Under the pieces are notes generated by a model. The model saw only the letters and a program-made list of their open reading frames with translations, was not told where the DNA came from and ran no database searches. From the NCBI GenBank assembly GCA_964511385.1, contig CAZEFE010000003.1, positions 1-64,000 of the forward strand: a stretch of DNA of 64,000 bases. The letters run 5' to 3'. Made by a program: the position numbers and the translations under genes. Source of the stretch: CAILHX01 sp964511385 (GTDB lineage: Bacteria; Pseudomonadota; Gammaproteobacteria; Burkholderiales; Methylophilaceae). Positions within the stretch are counted from its first letter, which is position 1; every line of letters starts with the position of its first letter. Positions 8,770 through 17,131 of this stretch are shown piece after piece.

Positions 8770-8991
8770 CTATTTCTTGTCAGACACTGATTTTTCGGAT
8801 ACTTCACCCTCGACCGTCCGGCCACCCTGGTTTTCCACCTTGGGGCTGGACTGGCCTTCGTTCATCGCATCCTTGAAACCCTTGACGGCACCGCCCAGAT
8901 CGCTGCCCACATTGCGCAGTTTTTTCGTGCCAAACACCAGCAGCACAATCGCCAGCACCACCAGCCAATGCCAGATACTGAATGAGCCCAT
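8770..8991 (-). CDS. tatA: Sec-independent protein translocase TatA
   Basis: 73 residues with one membrane helix (SIWHWLVVLAIVLLVFGTKK), the conserved FG hinge and an amphipathic helix (LRNVGSDLGGAVKGFKDAM), then a polar tail. It forms the oligomeric translocation element. AAGGAG lies just before the ATG. The likely passenger in this window is the Rieske protein petA. Confidence 0.95.
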   Translation of the reverse strand: MGSFSIWHWLVVLAIVLLVFGTKKLRNVGSDLGGAVKGFKDAMNEGQSSPKVENQGGRTVEGEVSEKSVSDKK

Positions 8992-9002
8992 GTTGATTCT
9001 CC

Positions 9003-9338
9003 TTAAGTTTTAGGCAGGGAACTGCCGCCGCCAAACACGTGGATGTGAAGGTGGAAGACTTCCTGCCCACCACTCTTGCCGGTATTGATCATGGTGCGGA
9101 AACCATCCAACCCCTGCTCTTTTGCCAGCTTCGGCGCCAGCAGCAGCAAGCGCCCCAGCAAGCCTTCATGCACTGCCACACAATCGCCCAACCCGGCAAC
9201 ATGCACCTTGGGCACCAGCAGGAAGTGCACCGGCGCGATGGGGTGGATGTCGTTAAAAGCGATGATTTCCCCATCCTCGTAGATCTTTTTGCTGGGGATG
9301 GCGCCCGCCACGATTTTGCAGAATATACAGTCGGTCAT
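9003..9338 (-). CDS. HIT-family nucleoside phosphoramidase (HinT-like)
   Basis: 111 residues from MTDCIFCKIVAGAIPSKK. The histidine-triad motif HLHIHVFGG lies near the C-terminus, preceded by the conserved GQEVFHLH segment. HIT proteins hydrolyse purine nucleoside phosphoramidates. In-frame sequence extends upstream of this start but has no family similarity. Its place between hisE and tatA is conserved across betaproteobacteria. Confidence 0.92.
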   Translation of the reverse strand: MTDCIFCKIVAGAIPSKKIYEDGEIIAFNDIHPIAPVHFLLVPKVHVAGLGDCVAVHEGLLGRLLLLAPKLAKEQGLDGFRTMINTGKSGGQEVFHLHIHVFGGGSSLPKT

Positions 9339-9339
9339 G

Positions 9340-9660
9340 TCATTGATCCTTGCGCGCCGCTTTCTCTTCCAGCCCGGAAAGCCCTTCGCGCCGCGCCAAT
9401 TCGTTAAGCACATCGTTCGGGTGCAGGCCCGCCTGCGCCAGCATCACCAGCGTATGGAACCACAGGTCGGCAGTTTCATAAATGATCTGTTCGCGGTTGC
9501 CATCCTTGGCGGCGATGATGGTTTCCGCCGCTTCCTCGCCCACTTTTTTCAGGATGCTGTCCAGCCCCTTGGCATACAGCTTGGCCACGTAAGAAGACTG
9601 CGGATCAGCCTGTTTACGCGCTTCCAGCGTTTCCGCCAGGCGGTCGAGAATATCACTCAT
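9340..9660 (-). CDS. hisE: Phosphoribosyl-ATP pyrophosphatase HisE
   Basis: 106 residues from MSDILDRLAETLEARK, with the all-alpha NTP-pyrophosphohydrolase core KKVGEEAAETIIAAKDG and the downstream ETADLWFH metal-binding helix. It hydrolyses phosphoribosyl-ATP to phosphoribosyl-AMP, the second step of histidine synthesis. It is separate from hisI, unlike the fused HisIE of enterics, and its start overlaps the hisI 3' end by 8 bp. Confidence 0.95.
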   Translation of the reverse strand: MSDILDRLAETLEARKQADPQSSYVAKLYAKGLDSILKKVGEEAAETIIAAKDGNREQIIYETADLWFHTLVMLAQAGLHPNDVLNELARREGLSGLEEKAARKDQ

Positions 9661-10045
9661 GATGGTAAATTTCGTCAGGGTTCTTGAGTACTGGCAAATC
9701 GGTAACCCATTGCCGGTTTTCCAGCTTCTGGAAGAAGCAGCTATGCCGACCGGTATGACAGGCGATGCCGCCCAACTGTTCGACGGTGAGCAGCACCACA
9801 TCTTCGTCGCAATCCAGGCGGATTTCCTTCACTTTTTGCACATGGCCGGATTCTTCGCCCTTGCGCCACAATTTCTTGCGTGAGCGCGACCAGTACACCG
9901 CCTGCCCGGTCTCGACCGTCAGTTTCAGCGCTTCGCGATCCATCCAGGCAAACATCAGCACCTTGCCGGTGCCGACTTCCTGGGCGATGACCGGCACCAG
10001 CCCTTCATGCGTCCAGTTCACCTTATTCAACCATGATTCCGTCAT
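9653..10045 (-). CDS. hisI: Phosphoribosyl-AMP cyclohydrolase HisI
   Basis: 130 residues with the family signatures MFAWMDREAL, YWSRSRKKLW and the Zn/Mg segment LDCDED...GIACHTGRHSCFF. It opens the adenine ring of phosphoribosyl-AMP, the third step. The ATG lies inside the 3' end of the methyltransferase gene (23-bp overlap), with AGGTGA just upstream as ribosome binding site, so its translation now initiates within the inserted restriction-modification unit. Confidence 0.95.
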   Translation of the reverse strand: MTESWLNKVNWTHEGLVPVIAQEVGTGKVLMFAWMDREALKLTVETGQAVYWSRSRKKLWRKGEESGHVQKVKEIRLDCDEDVVLLTVEQLGGIACHTGRHSCFFQKLENRQWVTDLPVLKNPDEIYHHE

Positions 10046-10997
10046 GCGTCACCTGATATGCTGCGTGCCTTTGGTTCAGCATTAAGGTCATTTGGACCGA
10101 TGAATGCTGCTCATACACCTGAGTATGACTACCTTGAACTTGATTAAAGCTAACTTCAAAATTATCAGCGCGAGACTCTTGCATGACACGGTTATAAGCT
10201 AATTCGCAATACTGCGAATTATTATCCACCAAAACACAATCACGCCCTTCTGACAACGCTGCTATAGCTGTCGTCCCACTGCCTCCAAAAGGATCTATCA
10301 CAAGTCCACCGGGACGAGAGAGTAGCTTGATAAAAAACATGGGTAGTTCGGTAGGATAAACGGCAGGATGTCCTTTATTTTTACCCACTAAAGGTAGTGA
10401 CAGCACATTCGAGGGTAGCACGGTTGTCTTGCCCACCCATTTGGATATATCACGCCCAAATCCGCTTAAATTGACAGAGTTATGACGCTGCAAATCGTTT
10501 CCACCCAATTTTGCCAGTCGAGACTTTACCCAATCACCGACAGGCTGCCTCACGGCATCTTGATTAATATAAGGGCGAGTTGTTTTGGCGAGGTGAAAAC
10601 AATACTCCCATCCATCACGCAAGCGCGTTGGCCAAAACCCTGGCATAGGGTTGGGTTTTTGCCAAATATAATCATCAATGCAATGCCAACCTAAGTCAGT
10701 GAGCTTATCTATTGTTCGCCACACAAAACGGTGCCTAACACCATTGACCACTTTGTCTTTGATATTGATGACGAGACTACCATCATCCCGCAACGCACCC
10801 CAGAACGCTTCGTGAAAGCTAGTAAACCAATCAGCAAAGTGGTCTGGGTGAATGCTGTCATAGTGGCGATGACGCGCATCAGCATATGGAGGAGAAGTAA
10901 CAATCAAGTCAGCTTGATTAGGAAATGCAGCCAATTCCTTGCGACTGTCTCCATTTACAATCAAGCAATAGCGGGAACTATCCTGTTGTCTAACCAT
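10023..10997 (-). CDS. DNA methyltransferase, beta-class, probably N4-cytosine type (restriction-modification)
   Basis: 324 residues. Catalytic motif IV TSPPY is N-terminal (S35-Y38), and the SAM-binding motifs come late: motif X HPAVYPTELP (210-219) and motif I DPFGGSGTT (235-243). This IV...X-I order is the beta class, and SPPY is usual for N4-cytosine enzymes, though some N6-adenine enzymes share it. The region between (about 110-200) should be the target-recognition domain. It overlaps the endonuclease stop by one base (TAATG) and the hisI start by 23 bp. The sequence is visibly more A+T-rich than the his genes, suggesting acquisition. Target sequence unknown. Confidence 0.9.
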   Translation of the reverse strand: MVRQQDSSRYCLIVNGDSRKELAAFPNQADLIVTSPPYADARHRHYDSIHPDHFADWFTSFHEAFWGALRDDGSLVINIKDKVVNGVRHRFVWRTIDKLTDLGWHCIDDYIWQKPNPMPGFWPTRLRDGWEYCFHLAKTTRPYINQDAVRQPVGDWVKSRLAKLGGNDLQRHNSVNLSGFGRDISKWVGKTTVLPSNVLSLPLVGKNKGHPAVYPTELPMFFIKLLSRPGGLVIDPFGGSGTTAIAALSEGRDCVLVDNNSQYCELAYNRVMQESRADNFEVSFNQVQGSHTQVYEQHSSVQMTLMLNQRHAAYQVTHDGIMVE

Positions 10998-11926
10998 TAT
11001 GATCTCCCCCGTCCAGATTGGGAAATAAACCTCAGAAAACGTTCTGCGTCTATTTTCCCTATTTCGCTAATCAGCCCTAATTCTTCCAGTCTTAATTTGA
11101 GCAAATTCGCGCATTCATCGCGAAACTGTAAGGTGCGAAATGGCAAGTAATCGGCAACACGTCTAAATGCAGCAATATAAATATCTTGTGCCTCGTGGCC
11201 ACTCACATATGGAAATACAAACCCTGGTCCCCAATATTCACAATTAAGTGAAAGGTAATGTCCTTCTTGATTCTTTTTAACTTTACGATCATCACTATAT
11301 CCAAGCAAACGACCACGAGAGGGGGTTGCCACACAAACCACACACAAATATGGACGCGTCAGATTTTTCTCGGCTTTTGCTACCCCTTCTAGTCGGCGTA
11401 TCACGCCGGACACATCCTGTCCACCAACTGTATCGATAGACTTTTTCACAGATATATACAGGCGTAAGCCGGGCTCATGCCCTGGCGTCTCTATATCTGC
11501 AACAATATCTCCTTCTTTGGCACCATCGAAAACCGTCCAACTCCTACACTTCATCAACTCCAACAATAAAAACTGGTAAAACACACCAATCGTCATGCGG
11601 TGCCTCTGCATTTCATGGCTAACGGCATCCAAGTCAAACAAATCTTCGGGTGCCAGTTGCGAAACAAACGCCGGACTCAGAATGGGGTCGCTACGCTCCT
11701 TAAGATGCAAAATGCAATGATCTACCAATTGTTCTGGCGTATCCGCTACCGGCTTAATTTCGCCTTTTTTGTTTCGCAGGGATCGGTCAAAAGCAATATC
11801 AATGGCTCTATGCACTGATAATTCTGACAGCAACTCTGGTCGAGGAAATAAAGTTGCACTTGCAAGAACCTGACCTGCTTCTCGTGGGTATGGTTGAAAG
11901 TCTTGGATTGTCGATTTTTTTGCCAT
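10997..11926 (-). CDS. Putative type II restriction endonuclease partnered with the methyltransferase
   Basis: 309 residues; the function is inferred mainly from one-base coupling to a DNA methyltransferase gene. A candidate PD-(D/E)xK nuclease core is EGDIVADIE (residues 138-146) followed by LYISVKKS (156-163). K161 or K162 could be the catalytic lysine, but serine occupies the usual acidic position, so the assignment is tentative. Composition is A+T-richer than the his genes. The ATG overlaps the hisF TAA by one base. No specific endonuclease family was recognised by eye, and no controller (C) protein gene is present. Confidence 0.7.
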   Translation of the reverse strand: MAKKSTIQDFQPYPREAGQVLASATLFPRPELLSELSVHRAIDIAFDRSLRNKKGEIKPVADTPEQLVDHCILHLKERSDPILSPAFVSQLAPEDLFDLDAVSHEMQRHRMTIGVFYQFLLLELMKCRSWTVFDGAKEGDIVADIETPGHEPGLRLYISVKKSIDTVGGQDVSGVIRRLEGVAKAEKNLTRPYLCVVCVATPSRGRLLGYSDDRKVKKNQEGHYLSLNCEYWGPGFVFPYVSGHEAQDIYIAAFRRVADYLPFRTLQFRDECANLLKLRLEELGLISEIGKIDAERFLRFISQSGRGRS

Positions 11927-12684
11927 TACAGCCGTACCTCGATCCCGCGTTGCTGCATGTATTGTTTGGCCTGCTTCACCGTGTATTCGCCATAGTGGAA
12001 GATACTCGCCGCCAGCACGGCATCGGCGCCGCCAACCTGTACCCCATCCGCCAGATGCTCCAGGTTACCAACGCCACCGCTGGCAATCACCGGCACTTCC
12101 ACCGCATCGCTGATGGCGCGCGTCAGTTCAAGATCAAAACCACTCTTGGTGCCATCCCGATCCATGCTGGTGAGCAGCAGTTCGCCCGCGCCCAGCCCGG
12201 CCATTTTGACTGCCCATTCCACCGCATCCAGCCCGGTCGGATTGCGTCCGCCATGGGTAAACACTTCCCAGTGGTCACCTACCCGCTTGGCATCAATCGC
12301 CACCACAATGCACTGCGAACCAAAGCGCCCGGCGGTATCCGCCACCAGTTGCGGGTTGGTAATCGCCGAGGTATTGATGCTCACCTTATCCGCCCCGGCA
12401 TTGAGTAGGTTGCGCACATCTTCCACCGCCCGCACACCGCCGCCTACCGTCAAGGGAATAAACACCTGCGAGGCGACTTCTTCAATGATGTGGAAAATCA
12501 GGCCGCGGTTGTCGGAACTGGCGGTGATGTCGAGAAAAGTCAGCTCGTCGGCACCCTGCTCGTCATAACGGCGGGCAATTTCCACCGGGTCGCCAGCATC
12601 ACGCAACTCAACGAAGTTGACCCCTTTCACCACGCGACCCGCGGTCACGTCCATACAAGGGATGATGCGCTTGGCTAAGCCCAT
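11926..12684 (-). CDS. hisF: Imidazole glycerol phosphate synthase cyclase subunit HisF
   Basis: 252 residues, a (beta/alpha)8 barrel with catalytic D12 in RIIPCMDVTAGRVVKG and the second catalytic Asp in LTSMDRDGTKSG. It uses ammonia from HisH to form imidazole glycerol phosphate and AICAR. Both ends look intact, so the downstream restriction-modification pair did not damage it. Its TAA overlaps the endonuclease ATG (TAATG). Confidence 0.96.
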   Translation of the reverse strand: MGLAKRIIPCMDVTAGRVVKGVNFVELRDAGDPVEIARRYDEQGADELTFLDITASSDNRGLIFHIIEEVASQVFIPLTVGGGVRAVEDVRNLLNAGADKVSINTSAITNPQLVADTAGRFGSQCIVVAIDAKRVGDHWEVFTHGGRNPTGLDAVEWAVKMAGLGAGELLLTSMDRDGTKSGFDLELTRAISDAVEVPVIASGGVGNLEHLADGVQVGGADAVLAASIFHYGEYTVKQAKQYMQQRGIEVRL

Positions 12685-12697
12685 GTCATTCGCCCCA

Positions 12698-13438
12698 TCA
12701 GCCGTTCAATTCATCCGCCAGCGCCTGCGCCGCGGCAAAATCGAGCGTGCCTTCATAAATGGCGCGGCCGGTAATGGCACCCATGATACCTTCGGCCTCA
12801 ACCGCGCACAGCCGCGTCACATCTTCCAGATTGGTGATGCCGCCGCTGGCAATCACCGGGATGGTCAGGTTTTTTGCCAGCGCCACGGTCGCCTCGATAT
12901 TAACTCCGGTCAACATGCCATCGCGACCGATATCGGTATACACCACCGCTTCCACGCCATACCCTTCAAACCGCTTGGCCAGGTCCACCACATCGTGCCC
13001 GGTCAGCTTGGACCAGCCATCCACGGCCACCTTGCCGTCCTTGGCGTCCAGCCCGACTATGATCTGGCCGGGGAATGCGTCGCACGCCTCGTGCAGGAAG
13101 CCCGGATTTTTCACCGCTGCAGTACCGATAATGACATAACTGATACCGTCGTCGAGATAGCGTTCTATCGTATCCAGATCGCGGATACCGCCGCCGAGTT
13201 GAATCGGGATTTCACCGCCAACGGCATCCACGATGGCTTTGATTGCGCCTTCATTCACCGGCTTGCCCGCAAACGCGCCGTTCAAGTCCACCAGGTGCAA
13301 GCGACGAGCGCCTTTTTCCAGCCAGGTTTTGGCCATGGCACCAGGATCTTCGGAAAACACCGTAGCGTCTTCCATCAAGCCTTGTTTGAGACGTACGCAG
13401 TGGCCGTCTTTGAGATCAATCGCGGGAATTATCAGCAT
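12698..13438 (-). CDS. hisA: ProFAR isomerase HisA
   Basis: 246 residues, a (beta/alpha)8 barrel starting MLIIPAIDLKDGHCVRL, with the catalytic D8 and a second conserved Asp in YTDIGRDGMLTG. It isomerises ProFAR to PRFAR, the fourth step. It sits 33 bp downstream of hisH and 13 bp before hisF in the operon. Confidence 0.96.
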   Translation of the reverse strand: MLIIPAIDLKDGHCVRLKQGLMEDATVFSEDPGAMAKTWLEKGARRLHLVDLNGAFAGKPVNEGAIKAIVDAVGGEIPIQLGGGIRDLDTIERYLDDGISYVIIGTAAVKNPGFLHEACDAFPGQIIVGLDAKDGKVAVDGWSKLTGHDVVDLAKRFEGYGVEAVVYTDIGRDGMLTGVNIEATVALAKNLTIPVIASGGITNLEDVTRLCAVEAEGIMGAITGRAIYEGTLDFAAAQALADELNG

Positions 13439-13471
13439 GGTCGTACTCTATTTTTAAGAACAGATGAGGGT

Positions 13472-14113
13472 TTATGGGGTTCCATCCCAATGGATAAAGT
13501 TTTTCAGCAATTGCAACCCGGCATGCTGGCTTTTCTCCGGGTGAAACTGCACGGCAAAAATGTTATCGCGCGCGACTGCACTGGTAAAGCTCACGGGGTA
13601 ATCGCTGGTGCCCACGATGAGTGCGGCATCGTCAGGCACCACATAATAGCTGTGCACGTAGTAAAAACGGTCATCCTGCGGGATGTCCCGCCACAGCGGG
13701 TGCACACGCGTCTGCCGCACCTGGTTCCACCCCATGTGCGGCACCTTGAGTTTGTTACCGTTAGCATCTTTCATGCCGGAGGCAAAGCGACGCACTTGCC
13801 CGGCGAATACCCCCAGCCCGTCAACATTGCCTTCGTCGCTATGCTCGAACAGCAACTGCAGGCCGATGCATATCCCGAGAAACGGCTTACTGGCGGCTGC
13901 TTTCAGCACTGCATCGCGCAACCCGCGGCTATCGAGTTCACGCATGCAATCAGGCATCGCCCCTTGGCCGGGGAATACCACATGCCGGGCAGCGGCAATT
14001 TCTGCGGGGTCGCTGGTCACAATCACCGGGCGACCGTCTGCCACATGGGTCAGCGCTTGCGCAACTGACCGCAGATTGCCCATCCCGTAATCTACAACTG
14101 CAATGCTCGTCAT
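13472..14113 (-). CDS. hisH: Imidazole glycerol phosphate synthase glutaminase subunit HisH
   Basis: 213 residues, a class I glutamine amidotransferase with nucleophile C82 in FLGICIGLQLLF and the His/Glu pair in VQFHPEKSQ. It supplies ammonia to HisF through the barrel. The N-terminus IAVVDYGMGNLRSVAQAL is typical. Confidence 0.96.
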   Translation of the reverse strand: MTSIAVVDYGMGNLRSVAQALTHVADGRPVIVTSDPAEIAAARHVVFPGQGAMPDCMRELDSRGLRDAVLKAAASKPFLGICIGLQLLFEHSDEGNVDGLGVFAGQVRRFASGMKDANGNKLKVPHMGWNQVRQTRVHPLWRDIPQDDRFYYVHSYYVVPDDAALIVGTSDYPVSFTSAVARDNIFAVQFHPEKSQHAGLQLLKNFIHWDGTP

Positions 14114-14139
14114 GTCAGGGTGACAATAGAATGAATTGG

Positions 14140-14727
14140 TTACAAGGTACCTTTGGTGGAGGGCGTAATGCCTGCCATGCGCGGATCAAGCTCGATCGCC
14201 ACCCGCAAGGCGCGACCGAAGGCCTTGAACACTGTTTCTGCCTGATGGTGCGCGTTATTGCCGCGCAGGTTGTCGATGTGCAGGGTAATCAGGGCGTGGT
14301 TCACAAAACCCTGGAAAAACTCATGGATCAGGTCAACATCAAACTCACCCACGGCGGCACGCGTAAACTTGACGTCATACTCCAGTTCGGGGCGGCCGGA
14401 AACGTCAATCACCACGCGTGACAACGCTTCGTCCAGCGGCACATAAGCGTGCCCGTAGCGACGAATGCCTTTTTTATCGCCTATCGCCTTGGCAAAAGCC
14501 TGCCCCAGCGTAATGCCGATGTCTTCAACCGTGTGATGCCCGTCGATATGCAGATCGCCCTTGGCTTGCACGGAGATGTCCACCAAGCCATGACGGGCAA
14601 TCTGATCCAGCATGTGGTCGAGGAATCCCAGGCCGGTAACGAACTCCGACTTGCCGGTGCCGTCCAGGTTCAGGCTGACGCTGATCTGCGTTTCAAGGGT
14701 GTTGCGGGTAACGGTAGCGGTGCGCAT
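14140..14727 (-). CDS. hisB: Imidazoleglycerol-phosphate dehydratase HisB (monofunctional)
   Basis: 195 residues from MRTATVTRNTLETQ; the open frame extends upstream but without family similarity. The duplicated metal-binding motifs are present: DGHHTVEDIG and NNAHHQAE. It dehydrates imidazole glycerol phosphate to imidazole acetol phosphate. There is no phosphatase domain as in enteric HisB, so histidinol-phosphate phosphatase (hisN type) must be encoded elsewhere. Confidence 0.96.
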   Translation of the reverse strand: MRTATVTRNTLETQISVSLNLDGTGKSEFVTGLGFLDHMLDQIARHGLVDISVQAKGDLHIDGHHTVEDIGITLGQAFAKAIGDKKGIRRYGHAYVPLDEALSRVVIDVSGRPELEYDVKFTRAAVGEFDVDLIHEFFQGFVNHALITLHIDNLRGNNAHHQAETVFKAFGRALRVAIELDPRMAGITPSTKGTL

Positions 14728-14765
14728 GCTGAGTGAAATATAAGTTACTGAAAAGTCAGCCCATT

Positions 14766-15827
14766 CTAACCCAAAATTTCGCGCAACGCCGAAACCAGGC
14801 TGGTACATTGCTGTTCCGTGCCGATCGTGATGCGTAAAAAAGGTGCTATCCGGGACGGATTCTTGAAATGGCGCACGATAATGCTACGCTCGCGCAGGGC
14901 TGCGGTCAGGGCCGCGCCATCGTGTTGCGAATGCCGCGCGAAGATGAAATTGGCGGCGGAAGGCAGCACTTCGAAACCGATGGCGACAAGTTCCGCCACC
15001 AGTTGCCGGCGCGTCGCAACCACCTTGGCGCATGTGCTGTCAAACCATTGCCTGTCGCGCATTGCCGCCAAAGCGCCGGCTTGGGCCACGCGCCCCAGCG
15101 GATAGGAATTGAAACTATCCTTGACCCGGTTCAACCCTTCGATCAACGCAGCATTGCCTACTGCATAACCAACGCGCAACCCGGCCAGTGAGCGTGATTT
15201 GGACAGCGTATGCACCACCAGCAATTGCGGAAAGCGGTCCACCAGGCTGATGGCCGACTCGCAACCAAAGTCCACATACGCTTCATCCACCACCACCACC
15301 GATTCGGTATTGGCTTCCAGCAACCGCTCAATATCCGCCAACGCAACGGGCGAGGCGGTAGGCGCGTTGGGGTTGGGGAAAATAATGCCGCCATTGGGCT
15401 TTTGATACTGGCGCAACTGGATCTGGAATGCTTCATCCAGCGGCACCGTTTCATGAGCAATGCCATACAGCCCGCAATACACCGGGTAGAAACTGTAGGT
15501 AATATCGGGAAACAGCACCGGCCGGTCATGTTTGAGCAAGGCATGGAACACATGCGCCAGCACCTCGTCCGAACCGTTGCCAACAAATACCTGCGCCGCA
15601 GTCACCCCATGATATTGCGCGATTTCCTGCCGCAACAGGTCGCTACCCGGATCAGGATACAGGCGCAGGCTGTCCGCCACTTCGCGACGCATCGCCTCAA
15701 GCGCCAGCGGGCTGGGGCCATAGGGATTTTCATTGGTATTCAGCTTGACCAGGTTGGCCAGCTTGGGCTGTTCCCCCGGCACATACGGCGTGAGGTCGTG
15801 GACGATATCGCTCCAGAACTTGCTCAT
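14766..15827 (-). CDS. hisC: Histidinol-phosphate aminotransferase HisC
   Basis: 353 residues, a fold-type I PLP enzyme. The N-terminal substrate segment is LNTNENPYGPSP. The PLP-anchoring lysine lies in HTLSKSRSLAGLRVGY, preceded by VVDEAYVDF. It transaminates imidazole acetol phosphate with glutamate. Its start overlaps the hisD stop by 4 bp. Confidence 0.96.
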   Translation of the reverse strand: MSKFWSDIVHDLTPYVPGEQPKLANLVKLNTNENPYGPSPLALEAMRREVADSLRLYPDPGSDLLRQEIAQYHGVTAAQVFVGNGSDEVLAHVFHALLKHDRPVLFPDITYSFYPVYCGLYGIAHETVPLDEAFQIQLRQYQKPNGGIIFPNPNAPTASPVALADIERLLEANTESVVVVDEAYVDFGCESAISLVDRFPQLLVVHTLSKSRSLAGLRVGYAVGNAALIEGLNRVKDSFNSYPLGRVAQAGALAAMRDRQWFDSTCAKVVATRRQLVAELVAIGFEVLPSAANFIFARHSQHDGAALTAALRERSIIVRHFKNPSRIAPFLRITIGTEQQCTSLVSALREILG

Positions 15828-17131
15828 GGCTTGAGGCGATACTCCGCGGATCTGGCGTGTGCCTGCAAGCCCTCGCCGTAGGCCAGGGTGGAGGCGATCT
15901 TGCCCAACGTCTGTGCGCCGGCCTCAGACAGCATGATCAGGCTGGAGCGCTTCTGGAAATCGTACACGCCCAGCGGCGAGGAAAACCGCGCCGTGCGTGA
16001 AGTCGGCAGCACATGGTTGGGGCCGGCACAATAATCGCCGACCGCCTCGCAGCTTTGGCGTCCCATGAAAATGGCGCCGGCATGACGGATTTTCTGCGTC
16101 AGCGCCACCGGGTCCGCCACCGATAATTCCAGGTGTTCCGGCGAAATATAATTGGCAATTTCCGCCGCCTCGTCCAGGTCGCGCACCTGGATCAGGGCGC
16201 CGCGATTCTGCAGCGAAGTGGCGATGATTTCGCGCCGCGGCATTTCCCCCAGCAGCTTGTTGAGGCTGGCTTCGACGTTCTTCAGGAACTCGGCATCCGG
16301 CGACAGCAGGATGGCTTGCGCCAGTTCATCGTGCTCGGCCTGGGAGAACAGGTCCATCGCCGTCCAGTCGGGATCGCTCTTGCCGTCGGAGATGACCAGG
16401 ATTTCCGACGGGCCGGCCACCATGTCGATGCCCACCACGCCGAACACGCGGCGCTTGGCGGCTGCCACGTAGGCATTGCCGGGGCCGACGATCTTATCCA
16501 CTTGCGGCACGGTTGCCGTGCCGTAAGCCAGGGCGCCCACCGCCTGTGCCCCGCCGATGCAGAACACGCGATCAACACCGCACACGGCTGCGGCAGCCAA
16601 CACCAGCGGATTTTTCTCGCCATCCGGAGTGGGCACCACCATGATCAATTCCTTCACCCCAGCCACCTTGGCCGGGATGGCATTCATCAGCACCGACGAA
16701 GGATACGCGGCCTTACCGCCCGGCACATACAAACCCACCCGATCCAGCGCCGTCACCTGCTGCCCCAGCATGGTGCCATCGGCCTCGGTATAGCTCCATG
16801 ATGTCAGTAATTGCTTTTCGTGATATGCGCGCACTCGCCCTGCAGCCTGCTCCAATGCGCTACGCTGCTCGGTTGGCAGCGATGCCAGCGCCGCCTGCAA
16901 TTCCGTCGCGGGCAATTCCAGTTGCGCCATGCTGCTTGCCGAAAGGCGGTCAAAGCGCTTGGTGTATTCCAACACTGCCTCATCCCCACGACGTTTTACA
17001 TCCTTGAGGATGTCGGCCACAACCACGTCAACCTTGTCATCCTGGGCGCTTTCAAACGCCAACAGCTGATGCAGCGCACCCTGAAAATTGGAATCTGCCG
17101 TGGAAAGCTTCTGTATCTTTAGCATGCTCAT
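15824..17131 (-). CDS. hisD: Histidinol dehydrogenase HisD
   Basis: 435 residues, full length. It has the NAD-binding and Zn-site segments GLYVPGGKAAYPSSVLM, AGPSEILVISD, SQAEHDELAQAIL and the signature region containing NHVLPTSRTARFSSPL. It performs the last two oxidations, histidinol to histidine. It overlaps hisG by 4 bp (ATGA) upstream and hisC by 4 bp downstream. Confidence 0.97.
   Translation of the reverse strand: MSMLKIQKLSTADSNFQGALHQLLAFESAQDDKVDVVVADILKDVKRRGDEAVLEYTKRFDRLSASSMAQLELPATELQAALASLPTEQRSALEQAAGRVRAYHEKQLLTSWSYTEADGTMLGQQVTALDRVGLYVPGGKAAYPSSVLMNAIPAKVAGVKELIMVVPTPDGEKNPLVLAAAAVCGVDRVFCIGGAQAVGALAYGTATVPQVDKIVGPGNAYVAAAKRRVFGVVGIDMVAGPSEILVISDGKSDPDWTAMDLFSQAEHDELAQAILLSPDAEFLKNVEASLNKLLGEMPRREIIATSLQNRGALIQVRDLDEAAEIANYISPEHLELSVADPVALTQKIRHAGAIFMGRQSCEAVGDYCAGPNHVLPTSRTARFSSPLGVYDFQKRSSLIMLSEAGAQTLGKIASTLAYGEGLQAHARSAEYRLKP

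Noticed and set aside
10023..11926. BREX, DISARM or type I restriction island
   Set aside because: Only two genes are present; no PglZ, helicase, specificity subunit or other defence gene lies next to them, as his genes flank both sides directly.
12617..14068. A 483-codon frame antisense to hisA and hisH
   Set aside because: A shadow of high-G+C coding sequence; hisA and hisH are complete and certain.
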